46,557 nt of DNA from Phycisphaeraceae bacterium (GCA_028280965.1 JANQKT010000076.1:1-46557), one strand, 5' to 3'. Shown: positions 1-8,382, numbered from the stretch's first letter. Notes: generated by a model from the letters alone, not told the origin. Translations and numbers: made by a program.

Positions 1-2
1 TG

Positions 3-227
3 CTCGAGCGCCACGGGCAAACCCGCGAGCACTGGCAGTCGCCGTTCCAGTTCGCCCGCGCCCTCGCGGACGAGCAGCCGCTGCGGTTCGAGCCGGTGAT
101 CCCGTTGACCGAGCTGTTCTACGAGGTCCGTTTCGGTTATCGCCGGCTCGACGGCGACCGCCTGGCCCGGATCCGCCTGCACCTTCGGCGGCTGGAGCAG
201 AACCTCGCTGCAGGTGGCGTAGCGTGA
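3..227 (+). CDS. C-terminal end of a DUF4129-like protein (partial)
   Basis: An open frame enters from the left edge and stops at TGA 225-227, giving 74 residues. The visible part resembles the C-terminal DUF4129 domain found at the end of transglutaminase-like or membrane proteins: a segment REHWQSPFQFARALA followed by LTELFYEVRFGYRRL and a basic helix. In that family this domain is a short cytoplasmic helical module of unknown function. The start and any upstream domains lie outside the window. The last codons are part of the left arm of a 28-bp inverted repeat, so the stop codon sits inside a repeat element. The family call rests on pattern recognition over a short stretch and is moderate. 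Confidence 0.5.
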   Translation, partial: LERHGQTREHWQSPFQFARALADEQPLRFEPVIPLTELFYEVRFGYRRLDGDRLARIRLHLRRLEQNLAAGGVA

Positions 228-282
228 TAAAGGGGACAGTCCCACTGAGTTACGGGGACTGTCCCCTTTATCACGCTACGCC
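216..282. repeat. Perfect 28-bp inverted repeat, REP-like (GGGGACAGTCCC core)
   Basis: Positions 216-243 and 255-282 are exact reverse complements, with an 11-base loop. The core GATAAAGGGGACAGTCCC resembles palindromes found in REP elements mobilised by RAYT (IS200-like) transposases in other genomes; that link is inference. It covers the stop codon of the upstream partial gene and precedes the next gene, so it may also act as a strong RNA hairpin. There is no T-run, so it is not a canonical intrinsic terminator. Confidence 0.85.
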
Positions 283-340
283 GCCCGCCCTCAACCACGC
301 GACACTACAATCTCCTCTTGCCTCACCGCCCACGATCACG

Positions 341-1945
341 ATGGCGACCCACACCCGACCAGCCACCAAGCCCCACGCTGCGGGCCCGCCCGACGCCCCG
401 GCGGCACCGCCCGCCGAGCGCGTCAGCACCACCGCGCCCAAGCCGCGCCGGGATGTCGGCCTGGCCTGGCTTGTGCTGCTGGGGCTGGCCGTGCTCGCCG
501 CGGTGCCGCTGGTGATTGACCTGGGGTCGGCCGCGGCCTGGACCCGGGCCGAGTCGTTGTCGATCGCGATCTCGACCGAGACACACCAGCGCAAGACGCC
601 AGTGACCGACCCGCAGACCTCACTGGAGGAATGGACACCGGTCTACGAGGGCGCGAGCCGCTGGGACCTGCCGCCGGGCGGGGTCTGGCTGCACCAATTC
701 ATGTTTACCGGTATCCAGCCAACCGCGGGCACTTCGGATGCGCCGCCTCAGGACCGTGCGTACCTGGCGCGGGCCCGAGCCGGCTCGGTGCTGATGGCGC
801 TCTTGTTCGTCGCCGCGGTCTACTGGTCCGGGCACAGCATTGGCGGGGTCACGACCGGTGCGCTCAGCGCGATGGTCGCGATGACGATGCCGCTGGTGAT
901 CGGCTTCGGCCGACACGCCACAACCGACATGGCCGCGATCGCGTGGTCAACGCTGTCGATCGCCGGCGCGCTCTGGGCGATGCGCCCGCTGCGCGCCGCG
1001 CCGTCGCTGCCGCGGCAGCTCGTCGGCTGGCTGGTGTGCGGGGCCGGGCTCGGGCTGGCGGCGCTGACCGCCGGGCCGCGCGCCGTGCCGACGACGATCC
1101 TCTGTACGGTGCTGCTGGCGATGCTCTGCCCGCGCCGCATCGGGCACATCATGGGCCTGCTCGCCTCGACCGCCGTCGCGGCGCTGCTCGTCACGCCATG
1201 GGCCCTGCACGTCCACGACCACAACGCCGACGTCTGGCAGATGTGGATCAATCAGCTCACACCCGAGTTGATGGACCAAAGCGCCATCGATACGCTCCGC
1301 CGCGCCGGCTGGCGCCTGTCGCTGGCCGGGACCATCGGCGGGCTCTGGCTGGTCTGGCTGATCCCCGCGCTCACCCAGCCTTTCAGCACCTCCACCGGCA
1401 AGGCCAGGCGGAAAATGATGCTCGGCTGGGCGTGGCTGGCCGCGGCGCTGCTGCTCATCGCGTTCGCGCCCGGGCGGACAAAGCTGGCGACGCTGCTGAT
1501 CGCCGTCGCACCCGCATCAGTCGCAACCGGGCTGGTCATCCAGCAGTTCCACGACCTATCGTCCGAAGGCAGACACGCGAGGCTCTGGCTGGTCTGCCGG
1601 TGGATCGCCGCGGGTCTGATGCTGCTCCTGGCCGTCGCGCTGCCGCTTGTCGGTTACCTGCTCAACCACCGGCCGGACGCGGTGGCCTGGCTGCCGATGC
1701 CCGAGCGCCCGCTGCTGGCGACGATGCACTGGAGCTACTACGCCGCCGCCGGGCTCGCGCTGCTGCTCGCAGCAGTGCTCTCGATCCGCTTCGCGATCGG
1801 CCACCACCCCGGCCGGACCGCCGCCTGCCTCGCGCTGTGGATGCTCGCCGCCTACACCCTGGCCGCGGTCCCGCTGTCGCGTGGCCCGGCGATGAACGCA
1901 CCGGCCGAGCCGCCACAGCTGTCGCGCCCCCACGCGCTCCGCTAG
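341..1945 (+). CDS. GT-C superfamily (ArnT/PMT-like) membrane glycosyltransferase-like protein
   Basis: A 534-residue polytopic membrane protein. After a Pro/Ala-rich N-terminal tail of about 50 residues comes a first membrane helix (LAWLVLLGLAVLAAVPLV), then a soluble loop with WTRAESLSIAI, and about ten further hydrophobic helices (for example SVLMALLFVAAVYWSG and TDMAAIAWSTLSI). This layout matches the GT-C fold of ArnT/dolichyl-phosphate-mannose transferases, which move a sugar from a polyprenyl phosphate to an acceptor outside the membrane. The first loop carries R-A-E where the family usually has a D/E-E pair, so activity is uncertain. I chose ATG 341: the upstream in-frame GTG at 224 would translate the inverted repeat. 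It stands apart from the glycan locus, followed by thiE on the same strand after a repeat-bearing spacer. Confidence 0.65.
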   Translation: MATHTRPATKPHAAGPPDAPAAPPAERVSTTAPKPRRDVGLAWLVLLGLAVLAAVPLVIDLGSAAAWTRAESLSIAISTETHQRKTPVTDPQTSLEEWTPVYEGASRWDLPPGGVWLHQFMFTGIQPTAGTSDAPPQDRAYLARARAGSVLMALLFVAAVYWSGHSIGGVTTGALSAMVAMTMPLVIGFGRHATTDMAAIAWSTLSIAGALWAMRPLRAAPSLPRQLVGWLVCGAGLGLAALTAGPRAVPTTILCTVLLAMLCPRRIGHIMGLLASTAVAALLVTPWALHVHDHNADVWQMWINQLTPELMDQSAIDTLRRAGWRLSLAGTIGGLWLVWLIPALTQPFSTSTGKARRKMMLGWAWLAAALLLIAFAPGRTKLATLLIAVAPASVATGLVIQQFHDLSSEGRHARLWLVCRWIAAGLMLLLAVALPLVGYLLNHRPDAVAWLPMPERPLLATMHWSYYAAAGLALLLAAVLSIRFAIGHHPGRTAACLALWMLAAYTLAAVPLSRGPAMNAPAEPPQLSRPHALR

Positions 1946-1965
1946 CCGTTGTCGGTCAATAATGT

Positions 1966-2060
1966 GGGGGGCAGGCATTCCCGCCCGTCAACATGCCGGA
2001 GGCTTGAATCGAATCGATTTTCGGCTTCGCCGAACGACAGGCAGCAATGCCTGTCCCCCC
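1966..2060. repeat. Dispersed ~95-bp REP-like element, copy A
   Basis: An imperfect inverted repeat: the left arm GGGGGGCAGGCATTCC pairs with the right arm GGAATGCCTGYCCCCC-like sequence at 2036-2060, around a 45-base centre containing TTCGGCTTCGCCGAA. Read on the minus strand it aligns along its whole length with the element at 9930-10023, so these are two copies in opposite orientation. It fills the spacer before thiE. Confidence 0.8.
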
Positions 2061-2089
2061 GCCTACCGATTGACCACAAATCCCCCGCC

Positions 2090-3157
2090 ATGCACACGCC
2101 GACCCGCATCATCGACGCCAACGCCAACCGCGCCCGCGAGGCGCTGCGCGTGCTCGAAGAGACCGCGCGTTTCGTCCTCGACGACCCCGCCGTGTCGCTG
2201 CGCCTCAAGCAGATGCGGCATGATCTGGCTCAGGCGCTCACCCCGCTCACCGACGAGCTGGCCTACCACCGCGACACGCCCGGCGATGTCGGCACCGGCC
2301 TGAGCACGCCCGCCGAATCCAAACGAAGCGGCCTCCGCGATGTGCTGGGCGCCGCCAGCGCGCGGCTGTCCGAGGCCTTGCGGGTGATCGAGGAGTACGC
2401 CAAGCTCGACGCCGACCGGCCCGAGTGGGCGGACCTGGCCACGACCGCCGAGCGCCTGCGATACACCGGCTACGACGTATCGCAGCAGCTGCTCACCGCG
2501 TTGGGTTCGGGGCGGGGCACACAATGGCGATTATGCCTGCTGCTGACCGAGCCGCTGTGCACCCACCACGACTGGCGCAGCGTGCTTCAGCACGCGGTTC
2601 AGAACGGCGCCGACTGCATCCAGGTCCGTGAGAAAAACATGAACAGCGCCGACCTGCTCCAGCGCGTGCGCGAGGTGATCGAGATCGTGAACAACCGTGC
2701 CGCGGTCATCGTCAACGACCGCCCCGACATCGCGCTGCTCGCGGGCGCCGACGGCGTGCACTTGGGCCAGACCGACCTCGACCCGCGCGAGGTCCGCAAG
2801 CTCGCCGGCAAACAGCCCATCATCGGCGTCAGCACCGCCGACCTCGAACATGCCAAGCGCGCCCGCGCCTGCGGTGCCGACTACTGCGGCGTCGGCCCGA
2901 TGTTCCCGACGACCACCAAGCACAAGCCCGTGCTCGCCGGCCCGGCATACCTGCGCGATTACCTCGCCTGGAACGCCCTGCCCCACCTCGCGATCGGCGG
3001 CATCACACCCGACAACATCGGCGAACTCACGTCGCACGGGTGCAAGGGCGTCGCCGTCAGTTCGGCGATCTGCTCGGCCAAGGACCCGGGCGCAGCGGCC
3101 GCATCACTGCACAGCGCCCTCATCGAAACCGCCGAGTCACCACGCGGGGGCGCGTAG
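2090..3157 (+). CDS. thiE: Thiamine-phosphate synthase with N-terminal ThiD2-type domain
   Basis: A 355-residue two-domain protein. Residues 1-135 (RIIDANANRAREALRVLEE, VSLRLKQMRHDL) match the ThiD2 domain that precedes ThiE in several phyla. Residues 147-345 are the TIM-barrel ThiE domain with QVREK (178-182), VNDRPDIA, GADGVHLGQTD, GVGPMFPTTTK and AIGGI, which bind HMP-pyrophosphate, Mg and the thiazole phosphate. It joins HMP-PP and THZ-P to make thiamine phosphate in the cytoplasm. The ThiD2 part is thought to supply the HMP phosphate kinase step; that is family knowledge. I chose ATG 2090, because the longer in-frame frame from 1949 runs through the repeat element. No TPP riboswitch was recognisable upstream. 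Confidence 0.93.
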   Translation: MHTPTRIIDANANRAREALRVLEETARFVLDDPAVSLRLKQMRHDLAQALTPLTDELAYHRDTPGDVGTGLSTPAESKRSGLRDVLGAASARLSEALRVIEEYAKLDADRPEWADLATTAERLRYTGYDVSQQLLTALGSGRGTQWRLCLLLTEPLCTHHDWRSVLQHAVQNGADCIQVREKNMNSADLLQRVREVIEIVNNRAAVIVNDRPDIALLAGADGVHLGQTDLDPREVRKLAGKQPIIGVSTADLEHAKRARACGADYCGVGPMFPTTTKHKPVLAGPAYLRDYLAWNALPHLAIGGITPDNIGELTSHGCKGVAVSSAICSAKDPGAAAASLHSALIETAESPRGGA

Positions 3158-3238
3158 ACGCGCACACGTCATGTCCCCTTGCCGATGCGACACCCGATTT
3201 TCCCAGGCCTGCAAAGCCCCGCCTGATACGATCGGGTC

Positions 3239-3808
3239 ATGGCAAACGACTCCGCCCTGTGCCAGAACTGCGAGAACACCACGCTCGTACCCGGGCATCT
3301 GTCCGATGCGCTCAAGGCGCTGACCTGCCCGGCCTGCACCGGCAGCTGGGTCAACGGCGTCGAGTACTTCGACTGGCTCAACGCGCGCATCGCCAGGCAG
3401 GACGCCGGGCCGCACGGCGAAGAACCCACATTGATTCAACCCGACAGCGATAGCCCGGCGGGCAAGCTCTGCCTGGACTGCGGGCGTTACATGCGCCGCG
3501 TCGCGGTCGGCTTCGGGCAGGCGTTTCACCTGGACCGCTGCTCGTCGTGCGGCGGGTTCTGGTTCGACGCCGAAGAGTGGGCCGCGCTGCGCCAAGCCGG
3601 CCTGCACCGCGAAGCGCACCAGGTCTTCACCGACGCCTGGCAGGCCGAGGTCCGGCGGCAGGCCCGCGAGCAGGCGGACCAGCAGCGTCTGACCGAGCGG
3701 CTTGGGCAGGACGGTGTCGCGCGGCTCGAAGAGATCCAGCGCTGGGTCGCCGAGCACCCGCGCGGCGCGGAGATCATCGCTGCGTTGACGGAATCAGCGC
3801 ATTCATAA
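3239..3808 (+). CDS. zf-TFIIB domain zinc-ribbon protein
   Basis: 189 residues with two paired-cysteine modules: CQNCENT (residues 8-11) with CPACTGSW (about 31-34), and CLDCGRYM (about 79-82) with CSSCGGFWFDAEEW (about 101-113). The second pair, with its GGFWFD sequence, is the signature of the bacterial zf-TFIIB family (PF13453). The remainder is a charged helix (QAEVRRQAREQADQQRL) that may form a coiled coil. The molecular role of this family is not established; binding of zinc by the four-cysteine ribbons is expected. The start at ATG 3239 follows a short AT-poor leader. The gene lies 81 bases after thiE and reads in the same direction, but there is no functional link I can support. Confidence 0.8.
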   Translation: MANDSALCQNCENTTLVPGHLSDALKALTCPACTGSWVNGVEYFDWLNARIARQDAGPHGEEPTLIQPDSDSPAGKLCLDCGRYMRRVAVGFGQAFHLDRCSSCGGFWFDAEEWAALRQAGLHREAHQVFTDAWQAEVRRQAREQADQQRLTERLGQDGVARLEEIQRWVAEHPRGAEIIAALTESAHS

Positions 3809-4000
3809 CCATCGACGGATCGTTACAACCCGCACAGGTTCACAGCGGTTTGTCTATCCTTCCACCCCGCCGCAGCCGGTGCATGCACGCGCACCAGCCA
3901 CGGAATGCCCGGCGATCCGGGGGTTGGCATGATGGTGGGTTACCCCGAATCCGATACTTGCTCTAACGCCGGCCGACCGGCCGGGCGTACGAGACGGGCC

Positions 4001-4708
4001 ATGCGACACCACGCCGTCATCTTCGATCTTCGCGGGACCCTGCTGGTCGAGCCGCCACCGAGCTTCACGCTCAACGCCGCCGTGCTCCAGGCCAAGAGCC
4101 TGCACGTGGACCCGATCCGCTTCGCGTCCTGCTGGTTCGAGCACGCGCACCAGACGCCGTACGACATCGAGATGCCGTGGATCGAGTCGAACCTCCAGGC
4201 GGTGTGCGACGACCTGGGCATCCGGCTCAGCCCGCTGCTGCGCCGCCGCCTGGCCGAGCAGCGCGAGCGCGTCATCCGGCGGACGCTCAAGCCCCGCCGG
4301 GGCGCGGTGCGGGCGCTGACCCGCCTGCGCGCCGCGCGCGTGCTCACCGCGGCGGTGGGTGACGTCCCGCCTGACGTGCGGATCATGCTCCAGCGGACCG
4401 AGCTCGCCAAGCACTTAGACCTCGAGTTGCTCTCCACCAGCGGCGGCTGCCGGCACGACGACCCGCGTGTCATGCGGCGGGCGCTCCACGAGCTCGGCCT
4501 GCCCGGTGACAAGTGCCTGTACGTCTCCTGCGGGTCGCTGAACGAGCTGGACGCCGCGGACCGGCTGGGCATGCACCCCGTCGCCTTCCGGCCGATCGAT
4601 GACGACGCCGATGCGGCATCTATCCCCGCGACCTTCGGCGGGTACCCGGTCGTCAGCACAATGATCGAGGTGTACTGGCTGGCGACGGAAGCGGCGATGG
4701 TGGTGTGA
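4001..4708 (+). CDS. HAD-superfamily protein with degenerate catalytic motifs
   Basis: 235 residues with the outline of a HAD hydrolase: motif I IFDLRGTLL at 7-15, a helical cap (about 20-95), and a motif IV region YVSCGSLNELDAADRLGM at 174-191. HAD phosphatases normally have DxDGT in motif I, a Lys in motif III and GDxxxxD in motif IV. Here the nucleophile Asp9 is kept, but the second Asp is Arg11, the motif III region HDDPRVMRRALHELG has no Lys, and the motif IV GD is CG. It is therefore probably not a standard phosphatase and may be a binding or regulatory relative. ATG 4001 begins right at the conserved core; an upstream in-frame ATG at 3905 would add 32 residues with no family character. 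Confidence 0.7.
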   Translation: MRHHAVIFDLRGTLLVEPPPSFTLNAAVLQAKSLHVDPIRFASCWFEHAHQTPYDIEMPWIESNLQAVCDDLGIRLSPLLRRRLAEQRERVIRRTLKPRRGAVRALTRLRAARVLTAAVGDVPPDVRIMLQRTELAKHLDLELLSTSGGCRHDDPRVMRRALHELGLPGDKCLYVSCGSLNELDAADRLGMHPVAFRPIDDDADAASIPATFGGYPVVSTMIEVYWLATEAAMVV

Positions 4709-4755
4709 GCATTCGCCGCACGGCTCCCGTCCGCAGCTGTGGAACATTTACAAAC

Positions 4756-5241
4756 CTATTCATCTTTTAGATCAACCGGCCTCTGATCACCCGGCTCGAC
4801 CTGCTCGGGCGCAACGTGCGCCGGCTGGACCGTGCCGCGCCGCTGGAACGTCGTCACCGTGTCCGCGGGCGCGGCGATGCCCGCCACCGCCTCGTACAAC
4901 GGGACCCACCGCCCGGCGTCGCGCGTAGAGGCGAAAACCGAAGCGACCGACAACTCATCCCTCGGCACGCGGTACCGCAGCTCGCGCCCGGCCGGTTCGC
5001 CTGTCTCATCCCAAGTCAGCTCGCGGAAGACCAGCAGGTGCCACCGGTCGCTCGAGCCCGCGTACCACCAGTTCACCACGACCGGCGGGTCGGCGGGGTC
5101 CACCCGGAGCGGCAACGCGGAGAGCACGCCCTCCGCCAGCGCGGTCTGCTCGTAACGCTCATCGAGCTGCGCACGGTCGATCACCGGCGCGCCTTGGCAG
5201 CCGGCGAGCATGAACAGGATGAGGAACATGCAGGAGCGCAT
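4756..5241 (-). CDS. Small secreted lipoprotein of unknown function
   Basis: 161 residues. The N-terminus MRSCMFLILFMLAGC is a lipoprotein signal peptide with the lipobox LAGC, so Cys15 would be the lipidated residue and the protein would be exported and anchored in a membrane. The mature part is soluble with no domain I recognise; it contains VVVNWWYAGSSDRWHLLVFRE and a Pro/Glu-rich end. The gene is convergent with the HAD-like gene and lies 167 bases downstream of rho on the same strand, so cotranscription with rho cannot be excluded. The function is not known to me. Confidence 0.75.
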   Translation of the reverse strand: MRSCMFLILFMLAGCQGAPVIDRAQLDERYEQTALAEGVLSALPLRVDPADPPVVVNWWYAGSSDRWHLLVFRELTWDETGEPAGRELRYRVPRDELSVASVFASTRDAGRWVPLYEAVAGIAAPADTVTTFQRRGTVQPAHVAPEQVEPGDQRPVDLKDE

Positions 5242-5408
5242 CGCGTACCCCGAATGATAATCGGCTCACTGAGATACCGCGCGACGTATCGGAAGACGGG
5301 CGTGACACGACGCGTCGCCGGCAAAGCATGATCAACGTGTCAATGCGCGCCGGCGACGCGTCGCGTCGCGGCTGTCAATCGAGCGAGACAGACAATAAAA
5401 AGGTTTGC

Positions 5409-6890
5409 TTAGAACCGCGTCCGGTTCCCGCCCGTGCCGCCGCGGCGCTGCTGCGGGGCCTCCTCGTTGGTCTGCGGGCTGCCGACCAGGTCGGCGTTGG
5501 TCTCGAACCGCTGCAGCGCCTTGAGCAGCTGCTCGACCTGCATCACCGGGTTCATGTTCAACAGTCGCCGGCGCAGCGCGTTGACGGTCGTCAGCTCTTC
5601 CTTGGGGATCAGCCGGTCCTCGTTGCGCGTGCCCGACGCGGCGAGGTCGATCGCGGGGAAGATGCGCTGCTCGGCGATCTTGCGGTCCAGGATCAGCTCC
5701 ATGTTGCCCGTGCCCTTGAACTCCTCGAAGATGACCTGGTCCCCGCGGCTGCCGGTATCGACCAGCGCGGTGGCGATGATGGTCAGGGAGCCGCCCTCCT
5801 CGAACTTGCGCGCGGCGCCGAAGATCTGCTTGGGGATCGTCATCGCGCCGGCGTCGAGGCCGCCCGACAGCGTGCGACCGGTCTGCGCCATATTCGGCGC
5901 GGTGTTGAACGCCCGGCCAAGTCGTGTCAGCGAGTCCATCAGCACGACGACGTCCTTGCCCATCTCCGCCAGGCGCCGGCAGCGCTCGATCGCCGCGATC
6001 GCCAGCCCGCGGTGCCGCTCGGGCGTGTGGTCGTTGCTCGACGCCCACACCGTACACGGCACGTTCCGGCGGAACTCGGTGACCTCCTCCGGCCGTTCAT
6101 CGATGAGCAGCGCGAAGACCTCGCAGTCCGGGTGGTTGTGCTGCACGCCCAGCGCGATGTTCTGCAAGAGCGTCGTCTTGCCGGCCTTCGGCGGGGAGAC
6201 GATCATCCCGCGCGTGCCGTAGCCGATCGGGCAGAACAGGTCGATCAGACGGCAGGCGTCCGGGCAGCCGGGGTACTCCAGCGTCAGCCGCGGCTCGGGC
6301 ATGATGATGGTCATCTCGCCGAACTCGCGCAGGTTGGCAAACTCGGCGGGGTCCTGGTCCTCGATCTTGAGGATGTCCTTGACGCGCTTGGCCTGCGGGT
6401 CGATGGCGTTGTATTTGACCTTCTTCTGCTTGCCGCCGCGCTGCTGGCTCTGCTGCGGCCCGCCGCCGAACGGCTTGCCCAGCGAGCACTCGAGCATCAT
6501 GCCCGGGCGCAGGCCGTACTTCTCGACCAGGTGGCTGGCGACGACCGGGTCCTTGGGATAGGCGAGGAAGGTGTCGCCGAGCTGGCGGAGCCGGCCGTCG
6601 GACTTCGGGCCCTGCTCGTAGATGCCGGTGACGACCTCTTCGGTTTCCGGCTCGCCGTTGGAGGCGCCCTCGCCCTGCTCGCCGTTGCTGCCGGACTTGC
6701 GCCGCCGGCGCGACCGCCGGCGTTTGCGCGGCTTGCCCTCGCCCTCGGCCTGCTCGCCGTTGCCGTCGGCCTGGCCGTTGGCCTCGTCGGCGGGCGCCTG
6801 GTCCTCGGTCGCGGTGGAAGTCGGCGCAGCGCCGCTGTCCTCGGGTTCGACCGCGGTGTCCTTGTCTTGATCCGTGTTGTCCTGGCTCAT
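5409..6890 (-). CDS. rho: Transcription termination factor Rho
   Basis: 493 residues. Rho is a hexameric RNA-dependent ATPase that releases transcripts. Residues 1-85 are a low-complexity extension, acidic then strongly basic (RKRRRSRRRRK at 55-65). Residues 86-205 correspond to the RNA-binding region, here divergent and carrying a Gln/Gly-rich insert at 141-155. The ATPase core is clear: Walker A SPPKAGKTTL (232-241), LLIDERPEEVTE (261-272), Walker B VVVLMDSLTRLGRAFN (314-329), the GGLDAGAM loop (343-350) and the FGAARK region. A Gln/Arg/Gly tail ends the protein. High-GC phyla often have an N-terminal insertion in Rho that can alter RNA binding. The gene is single, preceded by a long 521-base gap. 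Confidence 0.97.
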   Translation of the reverse strand: MSQDNTDQDKDTAVEPEDSGAAPTSTATEDQAPADEANGQADGNGEQAEGEGKPRKRRRSRRRRKSGSNGEQGEGASNGEPETEEVVTGIYEQGPKSDGRLRQLGDTFLAYPKDPVVASHLVEKYGLRPGMMLECSLGKPFGGGPQQSQQRGGKQKKVKYNAIDPQAKRVKDILKIEDQDPAEFANLREFGEMTIIMPEPRLTLEYPGCPDACRLIDLFCPIGYGTRGMIVSPPKAGKTTLLQNIALGVQHNHPDCEVFALLIDERPEEVTEFRRNVPCTVWASSNDHTPERHRGLAIAAIERCRRLAEMGKDVVVLMDSLTRLGRAFNTAPNMAQTGRTLSGGLDAGAMTIPKQIFGAARKFEEGGSLTIIATALVDTGSRGDQVIFEEFKGTGNMELILDRKIAEQRIFPAIDLAASGTRNEDRLIPKEELTTVNALRRRLLNMNPVMQVEQLLKALQRFETNADLVGSPQTNEEAPQQRRGGTGGNRTRF

Positions 6891-7411
6891 GCCTGCGTCA
6901 CTCGCGGCCGTGTCCCGTGACGGGCGCGGCCTGGTGAAAGAAGAGTGTGCCCGGGCGGGTCAACGCCTTGAGCACCGCCACACGTCCCGGGGCGAAGGCG
7001 GTCTCCGCCAGGCACCGGCCCGTCGTGGCATAAAAAGAAGACTGGAGTCAAGCTCCGGCTCCCCGATCCCGCACACCCCGCCGGGACCGCCCGGTCAATA
7101 CCGGAGGACGGACGCTCGGCCGGGATACCCGGTGGCAACAGGACAGTCCTGCTATTTCCCGGTCGACTCGCGCCAAAGCGCTCTGCGTCGGCCGGCCATC
7201 GGATGGAAGGGGCTGTTGACACGCCCGAACACGGGCCGCTCAACACCTATGTTTTACCCGCATCGGCAGGCGGGATCAAGTCCTGAAGCGAAGCCCGGCA
7301 GGTCGATCGGAAACCGCAGGATCGGCCGATAATCGCAGACCCCGCCGCCGTTGCTTGCCCGGCCCGGTGCCGTGAGCCATAATCCAGCACTAAAGCTGAA
7401 AACCGCCTCTC
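6891..7411. other. 521-base gap between divergent rho and the ZIP transporter gene
   Basis: This must hold the promoters of rho (leftward) and the ZIP gene (rightward). I see no convincing -35/-10 pair, riboswitch or RNA gene. A leftward frame at 6887-7246 exists but has no RBS and no recognisable protein character. The length is compatible with a long rho leader, which in other bacteria is used for autoregulation; that is inference only. Confidence 0.4.
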
Positions 7412-8371
7412 ATGACGCCCGCCGCCTACCTCGCCCTCTACTGCGTGCTGATCATCGCCGCCTCCCTGCTGGGCGGGTGGATCCCCCTGCACATCACACT
7501 GACCCACAAACGCCTGCAGATCGCCAACTCGCTCATCGGCGGGTTCATGCTCGGCGTCGCGCTGCTGCACATGATCCCCCACGCCATGATGTCGCCCAAC
7601 AGCGACATGAACCTCATGCTCTGGGCCGTCGCCGGCGTGCTCACCATGTTCCTGCTCGAACGCTTCTTCCACTTCCACCAGCACGACCTGCCCAGCCACC
7701 CCCCGCCCCCGGAAGCCCCGGAAGTTTCCGAGAGCGGGACGGCAGCCCAACACCATCACCACGGCGACCAGCCCTGCGAGCACGACTCGACCGAGTCGCC
7801 GCACTACGACCACAAGCCCGCGCTGTCTTGGTCCGGCGCCGCGGTCGGCCTGGTGCTGCACTCGCTGATCGCGGGCGTCGCGCTCGGCGCCTCGATCACC
7901 GCGGACAAAGATGTCGCCCTGCCCGGGCTCGCGCTGTTCCTGGTTATCGTCTTCCACAAGCCGTTCGACTCGATGACCCTGCTCGCGCTCGTCGCGACCA
8001 GCGGCTGGTCCCGCCGGACCGGGCACCTGATCAACGCGCTGTTCGCCCTGGCCGTGCCGATCGGCGCGGGCATCTTCATGTTCAACTTCGCCAACGAGCA
8101 CGATGCCCACTCGCAGGTGGTCGGCAACGCCCTGGCCTTCACCGCCGGGATCTTCCTATGCATCGCGCTGTCGGATGTCCTGCCCGAGCTGCACTTCCAC
8201 CAGCACGACAAGGCCACGCTCAGCGCCGCCCTGATCATCGGCCTGGCCATCGCCTGGGCGATCGCGCACTTCGAGATGAAGCACCACGATCATGGGCACG
8301 GGGCGGCACCTTTAATTGAAGAGACCAACGGCTCCGAGCATGCCAGCGCCGCCGGATTCAAACCCCGGTAA
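7412..8371 (+). CDS. ZIP family divalent metal transporter
   Basis: 319 residues with about eight membrane helices. The metal-path helices are visible: TM4 with HSLIAGVALGASI (His150) and TM5 with FHKPFDSMTL (His182), which in characterised ZIP proteins carry the transport-site His/Glu/Asp residues; here TM5 has HKPFD in place of the usual HE. The loop between TM3 and TM4 (about 87-138) is rich in His (HFHQHD, HHHHGD, HYDHK), and the C-terminus has HHDHGHG, typical of zinc-sensing or zinc-collecting loops. ZIP proteins bring Zn, Fe or Mn into the cytoplasm. The stop codon lies in a hairpin that directly precedes rimO. Confidence 0.88.
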   Translation: MTPAAYLALYCVLIIAASLLGGWIPLHITLTHKRLQIANSLIGGFMLGVALLHMIPHAMMSPNSDMNLMLWAVAGVLTMFLLERFFHFHQHDLPSHPPPPEAPEVSESGTAAQHHHHGDQPCEHDSTESPHYDHKPALSWSGAAVGLVLHSLIAGVALGASITADKDVALPGLALFLVIVFHKPFDSMTLLALVATSGWSRRTGHLINALFALAVPIGAGIFMFNFANEHDAHSQVVGNALAFTAGIFLCIALSDVLPELHFHQHDKATLSAALIIGLAIAWAIAHFEMKHHDHGHGAAPLIEETNGSEHASAAGFKPR

Positions 8372-8380
8372 AATACCGGG
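8364..8380 (+). promoter_or_regulatory. Perfect 7-bp hairpin immediately before the rimO start codon
   Basis: CCCGGTA-AAA-TACCGGG spans the ZIP stop codon and ends two bases before the ATG of rimO (8383). No Shine-Dalgarno sequence is visible there. The hairpin occupies the place where a ribosome would bind, so it may couple or limit rimO translation; this is inference. Confidence 0.5.
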
Positions 8381-8382
8381 CT

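Noticed and set aside
224..340. A GTG start at 224 for the GT-C-like gene, adding 39 residues
   Set aside because: It would translate the perfect inverted repeat and gives no family-like sequence; ATG 341 leads directly into the N-terminal tail and first membrane helix.
1949..2089. An N-terminal extension of ThiE starting at 1949
   Set aside because: The extra 47 residues are translated from REP-like element A; the ThiD2 domain begins at ATG 2090.
1946..2089. A TPP riboswitch before thiE
   Set aside because: I looked for the CTGAGA and ACCTGATNTGGNTAAT-type conserved parts and found none; the spacer is filled by the repeat element.
6887..7246. A 119-codon leftward frame upstream of rho
   Set aside because: No RBS, no recognisable protein and a composition like the other non-coding frames; it is more likely part of the rho leader.
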